Assembly: GCA_902461815.1 (NCBI GenBank)
Contig: CABPZE010000002.1
Span: forward strand, 216,263 to 280,262
Origin: CAG-390 sp003523225
GTDB taxonomy: Bacteria; Bacillota; Clostridia; Oscillospirales; CAG-272
DNA: 64,000 nucleotides
Reading direction: 5' to 3'
The notes below the pieces were generated by a model. It saw nothing but the letters and a program-made list of their open reading frames with translations, had not been told where the DNA came from and made no database searches. Below, one piece after another: positions 34,648 to 42,669 of this stretch. The position numbers and the translations under genes were made by a program. Position 1 is the stretch's first letter. Every line of letters starts with the position of its first letter.

Positions 34648-34992
34648 ATGAAGGAACTTGTTTGTATTGTCTGCCCTCGCGGCTGCCGCCTTTCGGTAGA
34701 CGATGAAAACGGCTTTGAGGTAAGCGGCAACTCCTGCCCGCGCGGCGCAGAATACGGGCGGCGGGAGCTTACCGCCCCCACCCGCGTAATTACCTCAACC
34801 GTCCGGATAAGCGGCGCGGCGTATTCGCGTTGCCCGGTCAAAACCGCCGGGGCGATACCCAAGAGCCTGATCTCCGATGCAATGGCTCTGCTTGACGGAG
34901 TGGAGCTTTCCTCTCCCGTAAGAACAGGCGACACGGTAATTGAAAACGTGCTCGGGACAGGCGTTAATTTTGTTGTAACAAGAGATATGTAA
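34648..34992 (+). CDS. DUF1667 cysteine protein
   Basis: A 114-residue small redox protein of family DUF1667, with CIVCPRGC near the start and NSCPRGAEYG, the four cysteines expected to hold an iron-sulfur or zinc centre. I chose the start MKELVCIVCPRGC, the family norm; the ATG 33 bases upstream has GAAAGG directly in front and is also possible. It follows the two flavoproteins after 95 bases. The family always accompanies GlpA-like oxidoreductases; its exact job is not known. Confidence 0.85.
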   Translation: MKELVCIVCPRGCRLSVDDENGFEVSGNSCPRGAEYGRRELTAPTRVITSTVRISGAAYSRCPVKTAGAIPKSLISDAMALLDGVELSSPVRTGDTVIENVLGTGVNFVVTRDM

Positions 34993-35002
34993 TTCCGCAT
35001 TA

Positions 35003-35047
35003 CCCCCCGGACTTCCGCGCTTTGCCGCGTCAGTCCGGGGGGATTTC
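35003..35047 (+). terminator. Terminator after the DUF1667 gene
   Basis: CCCCCCGGACT pairs with AGTCCGGGGGG around a GC-rich loop, followed by ATTT. A second small hairpin (ACCGGGTCTGCACCCGGT, 35072-35089) follows. Confidence 0.75.
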
Positions 35048-35121
35048 ATTTGTCAGCTCGGAGTTATCTGACACCGGGTCTGCACCCGGTGCGGCTCAGC
35101 CAAAGCGGTTTTACGCAGGCA

Positions 35122-36492
35122 TTACAGCAAGCTGCGGAAATTCTCAATACTGTGAAAGGTTATATAGTTTGAATCGTGAAAGCTGTGCGGCTGATTAAGA
35201 GCGGTGCGCGTAAGATAAAGTATATCCTCGCCGTCAATGAGGAAATCAACATACTGCAATCCTGTCTTTTTCGGGTCGTCGTTCCTGTAATCTATCAGAT
35301 GCCGGCAGAGCTTCCAGTGTATCAGGTCGTCGGAGCAGATAAAGGAGAGCAGATTGCGCACCGTGCGCGGCTCGTCCAGCGCCCAGCTTACAATGGACAG
35401 ATATTTTCCCGAAACGCTGTCGTATAAGACGTCAAACTTTGACGCCGTCGCGGGAAAATCAATGACACAGTCAAGCGTCAGCGCTTTTTCAGGCTCTTTC
35501 GCGTCATACCGCAGGATCAACGCGCTTTTGTTTGAAAAACGTAGAAGATCCACAATGCCGCCGTCCGGCGCTTCGATCACATTGCCCTCAATTCCGCCCC
35601 ATATGCGCTCGGGAAGCGGGTCAATATGCTTGCGCGCATCCCAAAGCTCTGTGCATACCCAGCTTGAAGCGTCAAGCAGGTCGCTGTCGGATGGCGCTGA
35701 AAGCACCGCGTCGCAGAACACCTTCTGCGACCATGCGCCGTACTGCACATCCGTCATCACACGTCCGTTTGAGATCAGCACCGGCATGGGAGCGCGATGC
35801 CAACCGACCTCCTTGCAGTGACAGAATCCGCGCAAAAGCACGGTGGGAGCAGTCCAGCTTGCACCTCCGTCATCCGAGCGTCCTATAAGCACGTCCCCGT
35901 ATTCGGTTGAACAGCCTATCATATACAGCTTGCCGCCGCACAGAAAAAGCTTGCCCCAGAAGCACGGGAACAGCTCAGTCAGGTGCGACCATGTTCTGCC
36001 CCCATCGTGCGAGACGTAGATAAGAGTCAGATTCTGCGGCGCGCCTCCGGCGTACAGGTCCATTGACGCAAGCAGGCTTCCGTCCGGGAGCTTTAGTAGC
36101 GATGGCGAGCAGAGGTAACGCCCGGAAAATTCATATTCCGGGTCGTCGGGATGCAGATAGTTCACAATGATCCCCGGCACTTCCCCGGTGCGCACCAGCC
36201 TTTCGGTTGACGAAACTCCGTCACTGCGTTCAACGCGGAAGGCATAGTCAGTATCGTCATCAAGCCCGTCCAAAGAACCGGAGTGACCGCAAAGCGGAAC
36301 TGAATGCTCCTCCTCTCCGTCGCGCAAGCGCCAGATAAGGCGATAGGAAGCGTCTTTGGCTTCGCTGTCAATGAAATCAAATGCAAACCCGGCAGCCGAC
36401 GGCGCAATACGGCAGATGTAGGGTGCGGCTGCGCGTTCGGTCTGATACAGGGGTATACAGTGACTGCTGTTCCAGCAGGTTGGCGTTTTCAT
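35122..36492 (-). CDS. Sialidase-fold (BNR-repeat) protein
   Basis: A 456-residue protein with at least two Asp-box repeats, VSHDGGRTW and SDDGGASW, of the six-bladed sialidase fold. The N-terminal 110 residues form a fibronectin-like domain (WRLRDGEEEH, DDDTDYAFRVERSDG). There is no signal peptide, so it is intracellular and probably hydrolyses or binds imported sugar fragments. The catalytic Tyr/Glu and arginine triad of true sialidases was not convincingly found. AAGGAG lies ten bases before the ATG at 36492. Its promoter is divergent from the next gene. Confidence 0.7.
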   Translation of the reverse strand: MKTPTCWNSSHCIPLYQTERAAAPYICRIAPSAAGFAFDFIDSEAKDASYRLIWRLRDGEEEHSVPLCGHSGSLDGLDDDTDYAFRVERSDGVSSTERLVRTGEVPGIIVNYLHPDDPEYEFSGRYLCSPSLLKLPDGSLLASMDLYAGGAPQNLTLIYVSHDGGRTWSHLTELFPCFWGKLFLCGGKLYMIGCSTEYGDVLIGRSDDGGASWTAPTVLLRGFCHCKEVGWHRAPMPVLISNGRVMTDVQYGAWSQKVFCDAVLSAPSDSDLLDASSWVCTELWDARKHIDPLPERIWGGIEGNVIEAPDGGIVDLLRFSNKSALILRYDAKEPEKALTLDCVIDFPATASKFDVLYDSVSGKYLSIVSWALDEPRTVRNLLSFICSDDLIHWKLCRHLIDYRNDDPKKTGLQYVDFLIDGEDILYLTRTALNQPHSFHDSNYITFHSIENFRSLL

Positions 36493-36523
36493 CAGATGTG
36501 CTCCTTTGTACGTGTTTTTATAA

Positions 36524-36626
36524 ATAATAACACAAGCAAGCCGTATTGTCAAGAATCGAAAAAAATTCTACCGCAGCCCGCATTTTGCCGTCGGCGCTTG
36601 ACAGAGTGCGTCGTATCTGTTATAAT
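36524..36626. promoter_or_regulatory. Divergent promoters
   Basis: Minus strand: TTGACA (36547-36552) and TATTAT (36524-36529), 17 apart, for the sialidase-fold gene. Plus strand: TTGACA (36598-36603) and TATAAT (36621-36626), 17 apart, for the membrane-protein gene. Confidence 0.8.
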
Positions 36627-36663
36627 TAACTCATAATCACTGAATAATAAAGCAGGTGAATAA

Positions 36664-37518
36664 ATGAATCTGTTTGAAATGATAGGCGCCGCGTATTCCT
36701 TTTATACACTTGCGTGCGCCGTTATATTCCCGGTACTGGCGGCGCTTGCCGTCTTCTGCGGACTGAGACGGGCAGGCACGGTCAGAAAAATACTTGTGTA
36801 TTTCATCTCAATGCCGATATACTCCGCCCTCTGCATTTTTCTGCTCTGCGAACCGCAGAAGTCGCTGCTCCCGCTGCTTGAGCGCGCAGGTCTTGTGCTT
36901 TCGGTGAGTCAGCCCGAGGTCGTCGGCTTTCTCGCCGCGCTGACGCTGGGGGTTCTGTACCTCGGCGTTGTTTCCCTTGTCTGCGGCGCGCGGACCATGA
37001 TGCGCGGTCTGTGGGTCATGAACTTAGTCTTCACGCTGATATTTACCGCCTTTTCGGGATTTCTGACTTATATGGCGCACGCCGTCGTTCCCTCTCCGGT
37101 CAAAACCGTGAGCGCGCCAACGCTCGGCAAAGCATTTGAATACTTCGGAATAAGCCTGTCCGCCGATTTCGGGCTTGACCTTACCGCCCTTCTGGCGGCG
37201 GCGGTGTATATAATCATCTGCTTCGTTTCACTCACCGGGGCTTCCCGCATTCTCCGGGAGGAAAGAACCTCGCTGCGCCGCCCGGCGGATGCAGATTACG
37301 ACGCGGCAATAGACCCCTGCTGCAGTGTATGTCAGTACGCGCGTCAGCTTAAGGACTCCGCCGCTGAAGTGCTTTGCGACAAGGTCGGCGTTGTCGCCGG
37401 AGATCATTCCTGCCGCCGCTTTGTATACGACCCGTTAAAACGCCGCCCCGCGCGTCTTCCCGCACAGTCGGAAAATGCCGCATCGATTCCCGGCGCCGGA
37501 ACCAACCCACACGAATGA
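36664..37518 (+). CDS. Membrane protein with C-terminal cysteine-cluster domain
   Basis: A 284-residue protein of unknown function with about five membrane segments (near 12-35, 42-62, 85-106, 115-140 and 178-200), followed by a soluble tail. The tail (about 220-265) has CCSVCQYA, VLCDKVGVV and HSCRRFVYDPLKRRP. I recognise the pattern of small clostridial Cys-rich proteins (CxxC...C...C-x-F-x-YDPLKR) that probably bind a metal; here it is fused to a membrane domain. An AGCAGGTG site precedes the ATG. Its stop overlaps the start of a glycosyltransferase (ATGA), so the two are probably used together. Confidence 0.65.
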   Translation: MNLFEMIGAAYSFYTLACAVIFPVLAALAVFCGLRRAGTVRKILVYFISMPIYSALCIFLLCEPQKSLLPLLERAGLVLSVSQPEVVGFLAALTLGVLYLGVVSLVCGARTMMRGLWVMNLVFTLIFTAFSGFLTYMAHAVVPSPVKTVSAPTLGKAFEYFGISLSADFGLDLTALLAAAVYIIICFVSLTGASRILREERTSLRRPADADYDAAIDPCCSVCQYARQLKDSAAEVLCDKVGVVAGDHSCRRFVYDPLKRRPARLPAQSENAASIPGAGTNPHE

Positions 37519-38699
37519 TGACAGTTAAAGAGAAAGAGGAAAAGGAAAATAAAAAAGTCAGAGTATGCCATGTGCTTACCGATACAAATATCGGCGGTGC
37601 GGGCATTGCCCTGCGTAATTTACTGTTCTTTTGCGACCGGGAACGCTTTGCGTTCTCGGTCGTACTGCCACGCGGCTCTGCCGTTCTTCGAATGCTCTCC
37701 GCCTCCGGCGCGGAAATTATCGAAGCCGACGGCATCGGCGACCGTTCTTTTGCCCCACGTTCGGTTTCAGCGCTTGCGCGAATTTTCCGCAGTATTTCTC
37801 CCGATGTCGTACACACCCACGCGTCAATGACAGGGCGGCTTGCGGCGCGTGCGGCAAAAGTCCCCGCCATTGTTATGACGCGCCACTGCGCCGGAGAGAC
37901 GCCGCGCTCAGCCACATGCGGACTTACCGGAGCACTCTCCGGTATGCTTCTGCGACAAACCTGCACCCGCGCCATAGCTGTCGGTGAGGAGGCGCGCAAA
38001 TCCCTTGTCGCGATGCACCTTCCGGAAGACCGGATAGATGTCATATACAACGGCACTCCGCCGCCGCGCAATATTACGGAGGCAGAAAAAAACGCGCTCA
38101 GAAACGAACTCGGCATTTACCCCGGTGATTTTGTTGTCGGAATATTTGCCCGTCTTGAAAAATGCAAAGCACACGAGGTGTTCCTGCGCGCCGCCGCTTT
38201 GTGCGTGCAGAATGCTCCGGATATGCGTTTTCTGATAGTCGGCGACGGCAGCCGCCGCGTGGAGCTGGAGAAGCTGTCACATTCACTTAAGCTCGACAGT
38301 TCGGTACGCTTCTGCGGCTTCCGTGAGGACACACTGCCACTTATGTCCCTGTGTGAGGTCAACGTAAACACCTCAGTTCCGGGAGAGGCGTCAAGCCTTG
38401 CGGTGATAGAGGGCATGAGTCTCGGCATTCCTCCGGTCATGAGCGACTGCCCCGACCGCGGCTTTCTGCTTGACGGCTGCGGGCTTGTAAGTCTCCCCAG
38501 CTCGCCGGAATCGACTGCGGACGCAATAATGAGGCTGAAAAGCGACCCTTCCCTGCTACTGCGTCTCTCCGCCGCCGCGCGGAAGAAATATTTGGAGCGT
38601 TTCACATCCGACCGATGTGCCCGCGAAACAGAGGCGGTGTATCTCAAAGCCCTCGCAGACACAAGCGAAAAAAAACCAAGACGGTCCTATGATTCGTAA
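37515..38699 (+). CDS. Glycosyltransferase family 4 (GT-B fold)
   Basis: A 394-residue transferase that moves a sugar from a nucleotide or lipid donor in glycan synthesis. The N-terminal domain starts VCHVLTDTNIGGAGIALRNL, the acceptor-binding pattern, and the donor-binding domain contains VVGIFARLEKCKAHEVFLRAA, FCGFREDTLPLMSLCEV and the EASSLAVIEGMSLGIPPVMSDC signature with the EX7E motif. Its start overlaps the stop of the preceding membrane protein. The ATG at 37515 or the adjacent one at 37518 may be used. No other glycan genes are next to it. Confidence 0.88.
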   Translation: MMTVKEKEEKENKKVRVCHVLTDTNIGGAGIALRNLLFFCDRERFAFSVVLPRGSAVLRMLSASGAEIIEADGIGDRSFAPRSVSALARIFRSISPDVVHTHASMTGRLAARAAKVPAIVMTRHCAGETPRSATCGLTGALSGMLLRQTCTRAIAVGEEARKSLVAMHLPEDRIDVIYNGTPPPRNITEAEKNALRNELGIYPGDFVVGIFARLEKCKAHEVFLRAAALCVQNAPDMRFLIVGDGSRRVELEKLSHSLKLDSSVRFCGFREDTLPLMSLCEVNVNTSVPGEASSLAVIEGMSLGIPPVMSDCPDRGFLLDGCGLVSLPSSPESTADAIMRLKSDPSLLLRLSAAARKKYLERFTSDRCARETEAVYLKALADTSEKKPRRSYDS

Positions 38700-38756
38700 A
38701 CCGCCGCCGGCAATGAATAATACTTCCGATTTTTCATCTGAGCGCCCAAGCAGCAC

Positions 38757-38785
38757 TTGACAATTCCGACATTCAATGATAAAAT
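38757..38785 (+). promoter_or_regulatory. Promoter of tRNA-Leu
   Basis: TTGACA (38757-38762) and TAAAAT (38780-38785) are 17 bases apart. Confidence 0.75.
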
Positions 38786-38846
38786 ATTATCGTAAAACGC
38801 GGCGGACAGCGCCCTGCCCCTCCGCGTTTTCGATTGCATAATACAC

Positions 38847-38929
38847 GCGGGTATGGCGGAATTGGCAGACGCGTAAGATTTAGGATCTTATGTTAATTCG
38901 TGCAGGTTCGACCCCTGTTACCCGCACCA
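38847..38929 (+). tRNA. tRNA-Leu (TAG anticodon)
   Basis: A class II tRNA: acceptor GCGGGTA/TACCCGC, anticodon stem TAAGA/TCTTA with loop TTTAGGA, a variable arm and T-arm GCAGG-TTCGACC-CCTGT. Anticodon TAG reads CUN leucine codons. CCA is encoded. Confidence 0.95.
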
Positions 38930-38936
38930 AACAGTA

Positions 38937-38985
38937 AAGATCCGAACCCACAACATATCGTTGATGGGTTCGGATCTTTGCTTTA
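38937..38985. terminator. Terminator after tRNA-Leu
   Basis: AAGATCCGAACCCA pairs with TGGGTTCGGATCTT around a 16-base loop, with TTGCTTT beyond. Confidence 0.8.
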
Positions 38986-39004
38986 CACGGAGGATCCTTA
39001 CAAA

Positions 39005-39400
39005 TCATCTGCTACCGCTTGCCGCTTGAATGCGGATGCTTCCTTTGGCGTGTTGCGCCTCCACAACGATGGCATAGACGCCGCTCTCCTTAATATTCAC
39101 GGTAAAATCAGTCGTTTCCCTGCCGTTTCCGGAATACAGCACCGTTCCGTCCGGCGCTTTTATCTCCATATACAGCGAGCCTTTTGCGGTTTCAAAGTGG
39201 ATCCTTAGGGCATCGCCCTCATTAAGCTCCAGCGTATGCAGGTCTGTTCCGTTCATCCGCTTGATGTCCAGCGTATATGAATCGGGATTTTTCACTCTGC
39301 TTCCCTCAAAGCCCTCCTGATCGTATTTTATAAGAAATACGGCAAGTCCTGCGATCAGAAGCAAAACAAGCGCAATAATGACGATCTTCAGTTTACTCAT
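39005..39400 (-). CDS. Membrane-anchored hypothetical protein
   Basis: A 131-residue protein with one N-terminal membrane helix (KIVIIALVLLLIAGLAVFLI) and an external beta-rich domain of about 100 residues that ends IRIQAASGSR. The outer part resembles small carbohydrate- or peptide-binding beta sandwiches but no family is recognised. The start MSKLKIV at 39400 has AAGGGTG nine bases in front; GTG and ATG codons lie just upstream. Converges on tRNA-Leu. Confidence 0.55.
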   Translation of the reverse strand: MSKLKIVIIALVLLLIAGLAVFLIKYDQEGFEGSRVKNPDSYTLDIKRMNGTDLHTLELNEGDALRIHFETAKGSLYMEIKAPDGTVLYSGNGRETTDFTVNIKESGVYAIVVEAQHAKGSIRIQAASGSR

Positions 39401-39497
39401 ATGTTTCATCACCCTTATTTGATCTTACCGGAAATACCATCGAACCGTGCAACGGCAGGTTCGGAAAATCGGCAAGCATACATCTGCGCCTGTTTAT

Positions 39498-39995
39498 TCA
39501 TGACAGAACATCCTTATCTGCATTCTGCAAAACAAATAATGCGCTCTCATAGTCCTTTACAAAGTACCGGATGTTTTTGCACCCTTTTTTGATGACCGTG
39601 TGTCCCTCTGCCTCCAGCCTTTTCTTTTGTGCCTCTGCGCCACCGGGATATTTTTCATTCAGCTCGCCGTTTGCTTTCAGCGTTCTCCAATATGGCGTCT
39701 CATCCTCCCTACGCTGAAAGCTTGCCCATGCGGCGATGGAAACAAAAATTCCCGCCGTCATCGGGTCGGTAAAATCCGCTCCGTTCTGCTTTGCCAAGTA
39801 ATCACGTATCATACCGACCGTCAGCAGCTTCCCCAAGGGAACGCGGCGCATGACGGTATCATAATCTATTGGCGGGGCGAAGTACATACGGCTTCCGCCG
39901 TATTTCCGGATGCTTTTTTCATCTGTGACCGTTTGAATTTTCGGCATATCCTTGCCGTCATGCAGCATAGCGTTAAAATCTTTTTCGTTTGCCAT
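39498..39995 (-). CDS. MGMT-family protein (alkyltransferase-like fold)
   Basis: A 165-residue protein related to the DNA-binding domain of methylguanine methyltransferases. The helix-turn-helix-like core is GKLLTVGMIRDYLAKQNGADFTDPMTAG and the PYWRTLKANGELNEKYPGG loop is family-specific. The Cys of true methyltransferases (PCHR) is absent; the equivalent segment reads YWRTL, so this is an alkyltransferase-like protein that may bind alkylated DNA without repairing it. AGAGGT precedes the ATG and overlaps the stop of the upstream gene. Confidence 0.75.
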   Translation of the reverse strand: MANEKDFNAMLHDGKDMPKIQTVTDEKSIRKYGGSRMYFAPPIDYDTVMRRVPLGKLLTVGMIRDYLAKQNGADFTDPMTAGIFVSIAAWASFQRREDETPYWRTLKANGELNEKYPGGAEAQKKRLEAEGHTVIKKGCKNIRYFVKDYESALFVLQNADKDVLS

Positions 39996-39997
39996 AG

Positions 39998-40516
39998 TTA
40001 CCTCTCCAATACGGCGTGATACCCATTGAGCTTATCCCCGCTTATCGTAATATGGTAGGCTTCGCCAAACCTGCCGTTCAGAGAAATGGCATCCATGGGT
40101 TTGGTGTATTCTGCCGGATATATATTATCATAATTCGGGTCTACATATTCCGTGATGACGGTGAATTTTACGGACAGATCTTCCACATCTGCCGTGTCAT
40201 TGAAATCCTGCTTGCACAACGTATAAATGATCAGTTCGTCGTGTCTCAGCAGCGATTTATCCGCATTGGACGTGCCGCCGCTGCAAGACGTGCCTTTCGC
40301 CTCATAATCGACGACCAGCAAGCCTATATCTTCTTTGATGTCCAATTGGATATACAAAGCAATTTCATCATCGGCAACTTTCGTATCTGCGCCACTCGGT
40401 ATACTGCCGCAAGCGGCGAAAAATACGACCAGCCAAACGGCAAGAACCATGCCGGCTACGATACGTCCGGCACGCATTGCCGTGCGTCGACGTTCTATTT
40501 GATCCTCATTCACCAT
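39998..40516 (-). CDS. Membrane-anchored hypothetical protein
   Basis: A 172-residue protein of unknown function. After a charged start, residues 19-40 are hydrophobic and end in FFAACGSI, which may be a weak lipobox. The rest is an acidic beta-rich domain. The ATG at 40516 is preceded by GGAGGTG; an upstream in-frame ATG is less likely. Its stop lies two bases before the MGMT-like gene. Confidence 0.55.
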   Translation of the reverse strand: MVNEDQIERRRTAMRAGRIVAGMVLAVWLVVFFAACGSIPSGADTKVADDEIALYIQLDIKEDIGLLVVDYEAKGTSCSGGTSNADKSLLRHDELIIYTLCKQDFNDTADVEDLSVKFTVITEYVDPNYDNIYPAEYTKPMDAISLNGRFGEAYHITISGDKLNGYHAVLER

Positions 40517-40568
40517 ATCCACCTCCGTTTTCAATAAAAAAACGATAATGCTTGTGTCGCAATCTGGA

Positions 40569-41315
40569 TCAGAGCTTCACTCCTGCAAGCGCAAGAAACT
40601 TTTTGTCCGACTGGATAGCCTGCGTTAAGAATTTTCCGTCCCTGAAAAGCGCGTAAGTCGTTACGGGGGCAGGCAGGCTCTGAGCCGCAGCTTTGTCGGT
40701 GATATGGATCACCTTCAGCGGAATATTGTGTTCTTTGGCTGCTTCTTCCACTCTCGGGGCCCAGTAATAAGTAAACGGACACTGATCGGTATAGTAAAGG
40801 ACAAATCCGTTCTCATCAACCTGCGGGTGCTTGGCGCAAGCCTTGAATCTCGGCGGCTCGGCAGTTATGTCAAACGGCAGATACATCAGCGTGATACCGG
40901 TATCCGAGCTGTCCGCAACCGTGAATCCCTTATAAGCCATGTACTTCGGATCGGAAAGAAATTCTTTCTTTCTTCCGTCAGAGGAAAGAATGCAAAGCCC
41001 TTTTTTCCCTTGAGCCTTTGCGTCCTCTATACACTCGTTCAGCAGATCGTTTGAATATCCGTGTCCTTTCATTGACCCGGCGATCCACAGGCAGTCAATA
41101 TAGATATATCCCTCGGCTTCTATCGGGACCCATGCGTTCTCCGCGGGGATGTACTCAATAAAGCATTTGCCGCGCTCCTCGCTCCGGTAAAATACAAGCC
41201 CTTCGTCAAAGCGTTGCTTCATCCATTCTTTTTTCATAATGCTTTGCTTGCCGGACATTGCGCAGCAAATATGCTCTTTGTCGATATTCTCTTTTGTAAT
41301 TCTGATGTAGTTCAT
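40569..41315 (-). CDS. GNAT acetyltransferase with YoaP domain
   Basis: A 248-residue protein of the YoaP type: an N-terminal GNAT acetyltransferase (about 1-135; GYSNDLLNECIEDAKAQGKKGLC is the acetyl-CoA-binding region) and a C-terminal YoaP domain with a thioredoxin-like pattern (about 150-248, YYTDQCPFTYYWAP). The two-domain form is common in Firmicutes. The substrate is unknown; YoaP-like proteins are often near antimicrobial-resistance genes. Confidence 0.85.
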   Translation of the reverse strand: MNYIRITKENIDKEHICCAMSGKQSIMKKEWMKQRFDEGLVFYRSEERGKCFIEYIPAENAWVPIEAEGYIYIDCLWIAGSMKGHGYSNDLLNECIEDAKAQGKKGLCILSSDGRKKEFLSDPKYMAYKGFTVADSSDTGITLMYLPFDITAEPPRFKACAKHPQVDENGFVLYYTDQCPFTYYWAPRVEEAAKEHNIPLKVIHITDKAAAQSLPAPVTTYALFRDGKFLTQAIQSDKKFLALAGVKL

Positions 41316-41331
41316 AAAATGTTACCTCCGT

Positions 41332-41865
41332 TTAATTGTATTTATCCGAAAATTCAGACATCGCAAGATGCTCTCTCAGATAGATCCCCCGGCGTTCTTC
41401 ATCAGATCCCGCATAATCACCATAATGCGAAAATATATCCGCCGCTTGTTTGATTCCGAGCCATTCCGGTGCAGCGCCGACTTCAATTTCCCGTTTTGTC
41501 GGATTTCTGTCCGTATGCCCCTCGACTTCACAAACAAAATAGTAGCTTACGAATTTCCAGTCTTCATAGAATTCGTTTGTGACGAGAAAACAGCCTTTGG
41601 GCTTTACCAAAAGCCCCGTTTCCTCTGCCGCTTCACGGACACAGCATTCCTCGGGCGTTTCGTTACCTTCCACACCGCCGCCCGGAATCATCCATTGCCC
41701 GACATTTACTTCATGAGAAAGCAGTACTTTTCCATGTTCGACGATAACGGCGCGCGCGGCTTTTCTGCAATACCTCGAAAAGCCGGCATAATTTTCGCCG
41801 CAGATGTTTTTTTCATTATAACCGGTATAAAGAGCGGAGTTAGATCTCGTATTTCCTTTCTCCAT
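41332..41865 (-). CDS. NUDIX hydrolase
   Basis: A 177-residue NUDIX protein that hydrolyses nucleoside diphosphates linked to another moiety. The catalytic NUDIX box is GGGVEGNETPEECCVREAAEETG (about residues 61-83), with the REAAEETG metal-binding helix. The start at 41865 was chosen over the longer upstream reading because the perfect TATAAT box lies within it. A palindrome in the promoter suggests control by a TetR-type repressor. Substrate unknown. Confidence 0.85.
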   Translation of the reverse strand: MEKGNTRSNSALYTGYNEKNICGENYAGFSRYCRKAARAVIVEHGKVLLSHEVNVGQWMIPGGGVEGNETPEECCVREAAEETGLLVKPKGCFLVTNEFYEDWKFVSYYFVCEVEGHTDRNPTKREIEVGAAPEWLGIKQAADIFSHYGDYAGSDEERRGIYLREHLAMSEFSDKYN

Positions 41866-41910
41866 AATGCTGCGTTCTCCTGTAGACCAATTTGCGTATT
41901 GTACATATAT

Positions 41911-41939
41911 ATTATACCTACCGAACGGTAGGGTGTCAA
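41911..41939 (-). promoter_or_regulatory. NUDIX promoter with TetR-type operator in its spacer
   Basis: On the minus strand TTGACA (41934-41939) and TATAAT (41911-41916) are both perfect and 17 bases apart. The spacer holds the palindrome CCTACCG-TT-CGGTAGG (41917-41932), so a bound repressor would cover the promoter. Confidence 0.8.
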
Positions 41940-41968
41940 GAACCTTGAAAAATATCAAAAAAAGAAAA

Positions 41969-42005
41969 GCCATCTGCTTCTTTAAGAAAGCGGGTGGCTT
42001 TTGCG
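41969..42005. terminator. Terminator after the GNAT gene
   Basis: AAAAGCCATCTGCTT pairs with AAGCGGGTGGCTTTT around a short loop. It serves the minus-strand GNAT gene and stands upstream of the NUDIX promoter. Confidence 0.6.
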
Positions 42006-42078
42006 TTTTTCTGCATTGTATTTTGCAGATATCAACCAACAGCTTATCATTCAGGCAGGACGCACGTCCATCGTTGCC

Positions 42079-42654
42079 TTAAGCATTGAAATACATATCG
42101 TAAACGACATAGCCGTGTATGCCGTCAAGCGAGCCCGGATATGTCTCCTGACACATCATGCAGCGGGGTTCGGTCATCGGATATCCGCTTGTAGGAAAGA
42201 TTCCGAATTCCGATGAGGTACGAAATCCTACCTTGTTATAAAATCTGAAATTCCCCTCGACCGTGATCCCTTTGTATCCCGCTTTCTTTACTTTTTCGAT
42301 TCCCATTTTCAGCATGGTGCTTCCGATGCCTTGCCGGAAATGATCCGCATGAACCGAAACCGGAGCCAGCATGACGATTCCGGAATCCGTTCCGTCACCG
42401 TGTCCGCCTTTTTCTGTAGCTGACAGCGGAAAATGCGAAAACAGGAAGTGTCCCACGATCTCCCCGTCAAGCTCCGCGACGAAGGACAGCTCCGGAATAT
42501 AATACCTTGAGTCCCTGATCTCCTCGACCAACGCAATTATGTCCGTTCCGTCAGAATAGTCCGTCCCTTCGCGGAAAGACCGCAAGATCAATGAGACGAT
42601 GCTCTTATAATCCTTGTGCTCCTCCGGGCGGATGGCGACCCCACTGTTTATCAT
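42079..42654 (-). CDS. GNAT family N-acetyltransferase
   Basis: A 191-residue acetyltransferase. Motif A for acetyl-CoA is VHADHFRQGIGSTMLKMGIEK and motif B FYNKVGFRT. The SHFPLSA and MCQETYPGSLDG segments resemble the predicted YhbS-type acetyltransferases. It lies in a run with the UvrA relic and rsgA on the same strand. Substrate unknown. Confidence 0.85.
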   Translation of the reverse strand: MINSGVAIRPEEHKDYKSIVSLILRSFREGTDYSDGTDIIALVEEIRDSRYYIPELSFVAELDGEIVGHFLFSHFPLSATEKGGHGDGTDSGIVMLAPVSVHADHFRQGIGSTMLKMGIEKVKKAGYKGITVEGNFRFYNKVGFRTSSEFGIFPTSGYPMTEPRCMMCQETYPGSLDGIHGYVVYDMYFNA

Positions 42655-42669
42655 ACCGTATCTCCTTTT

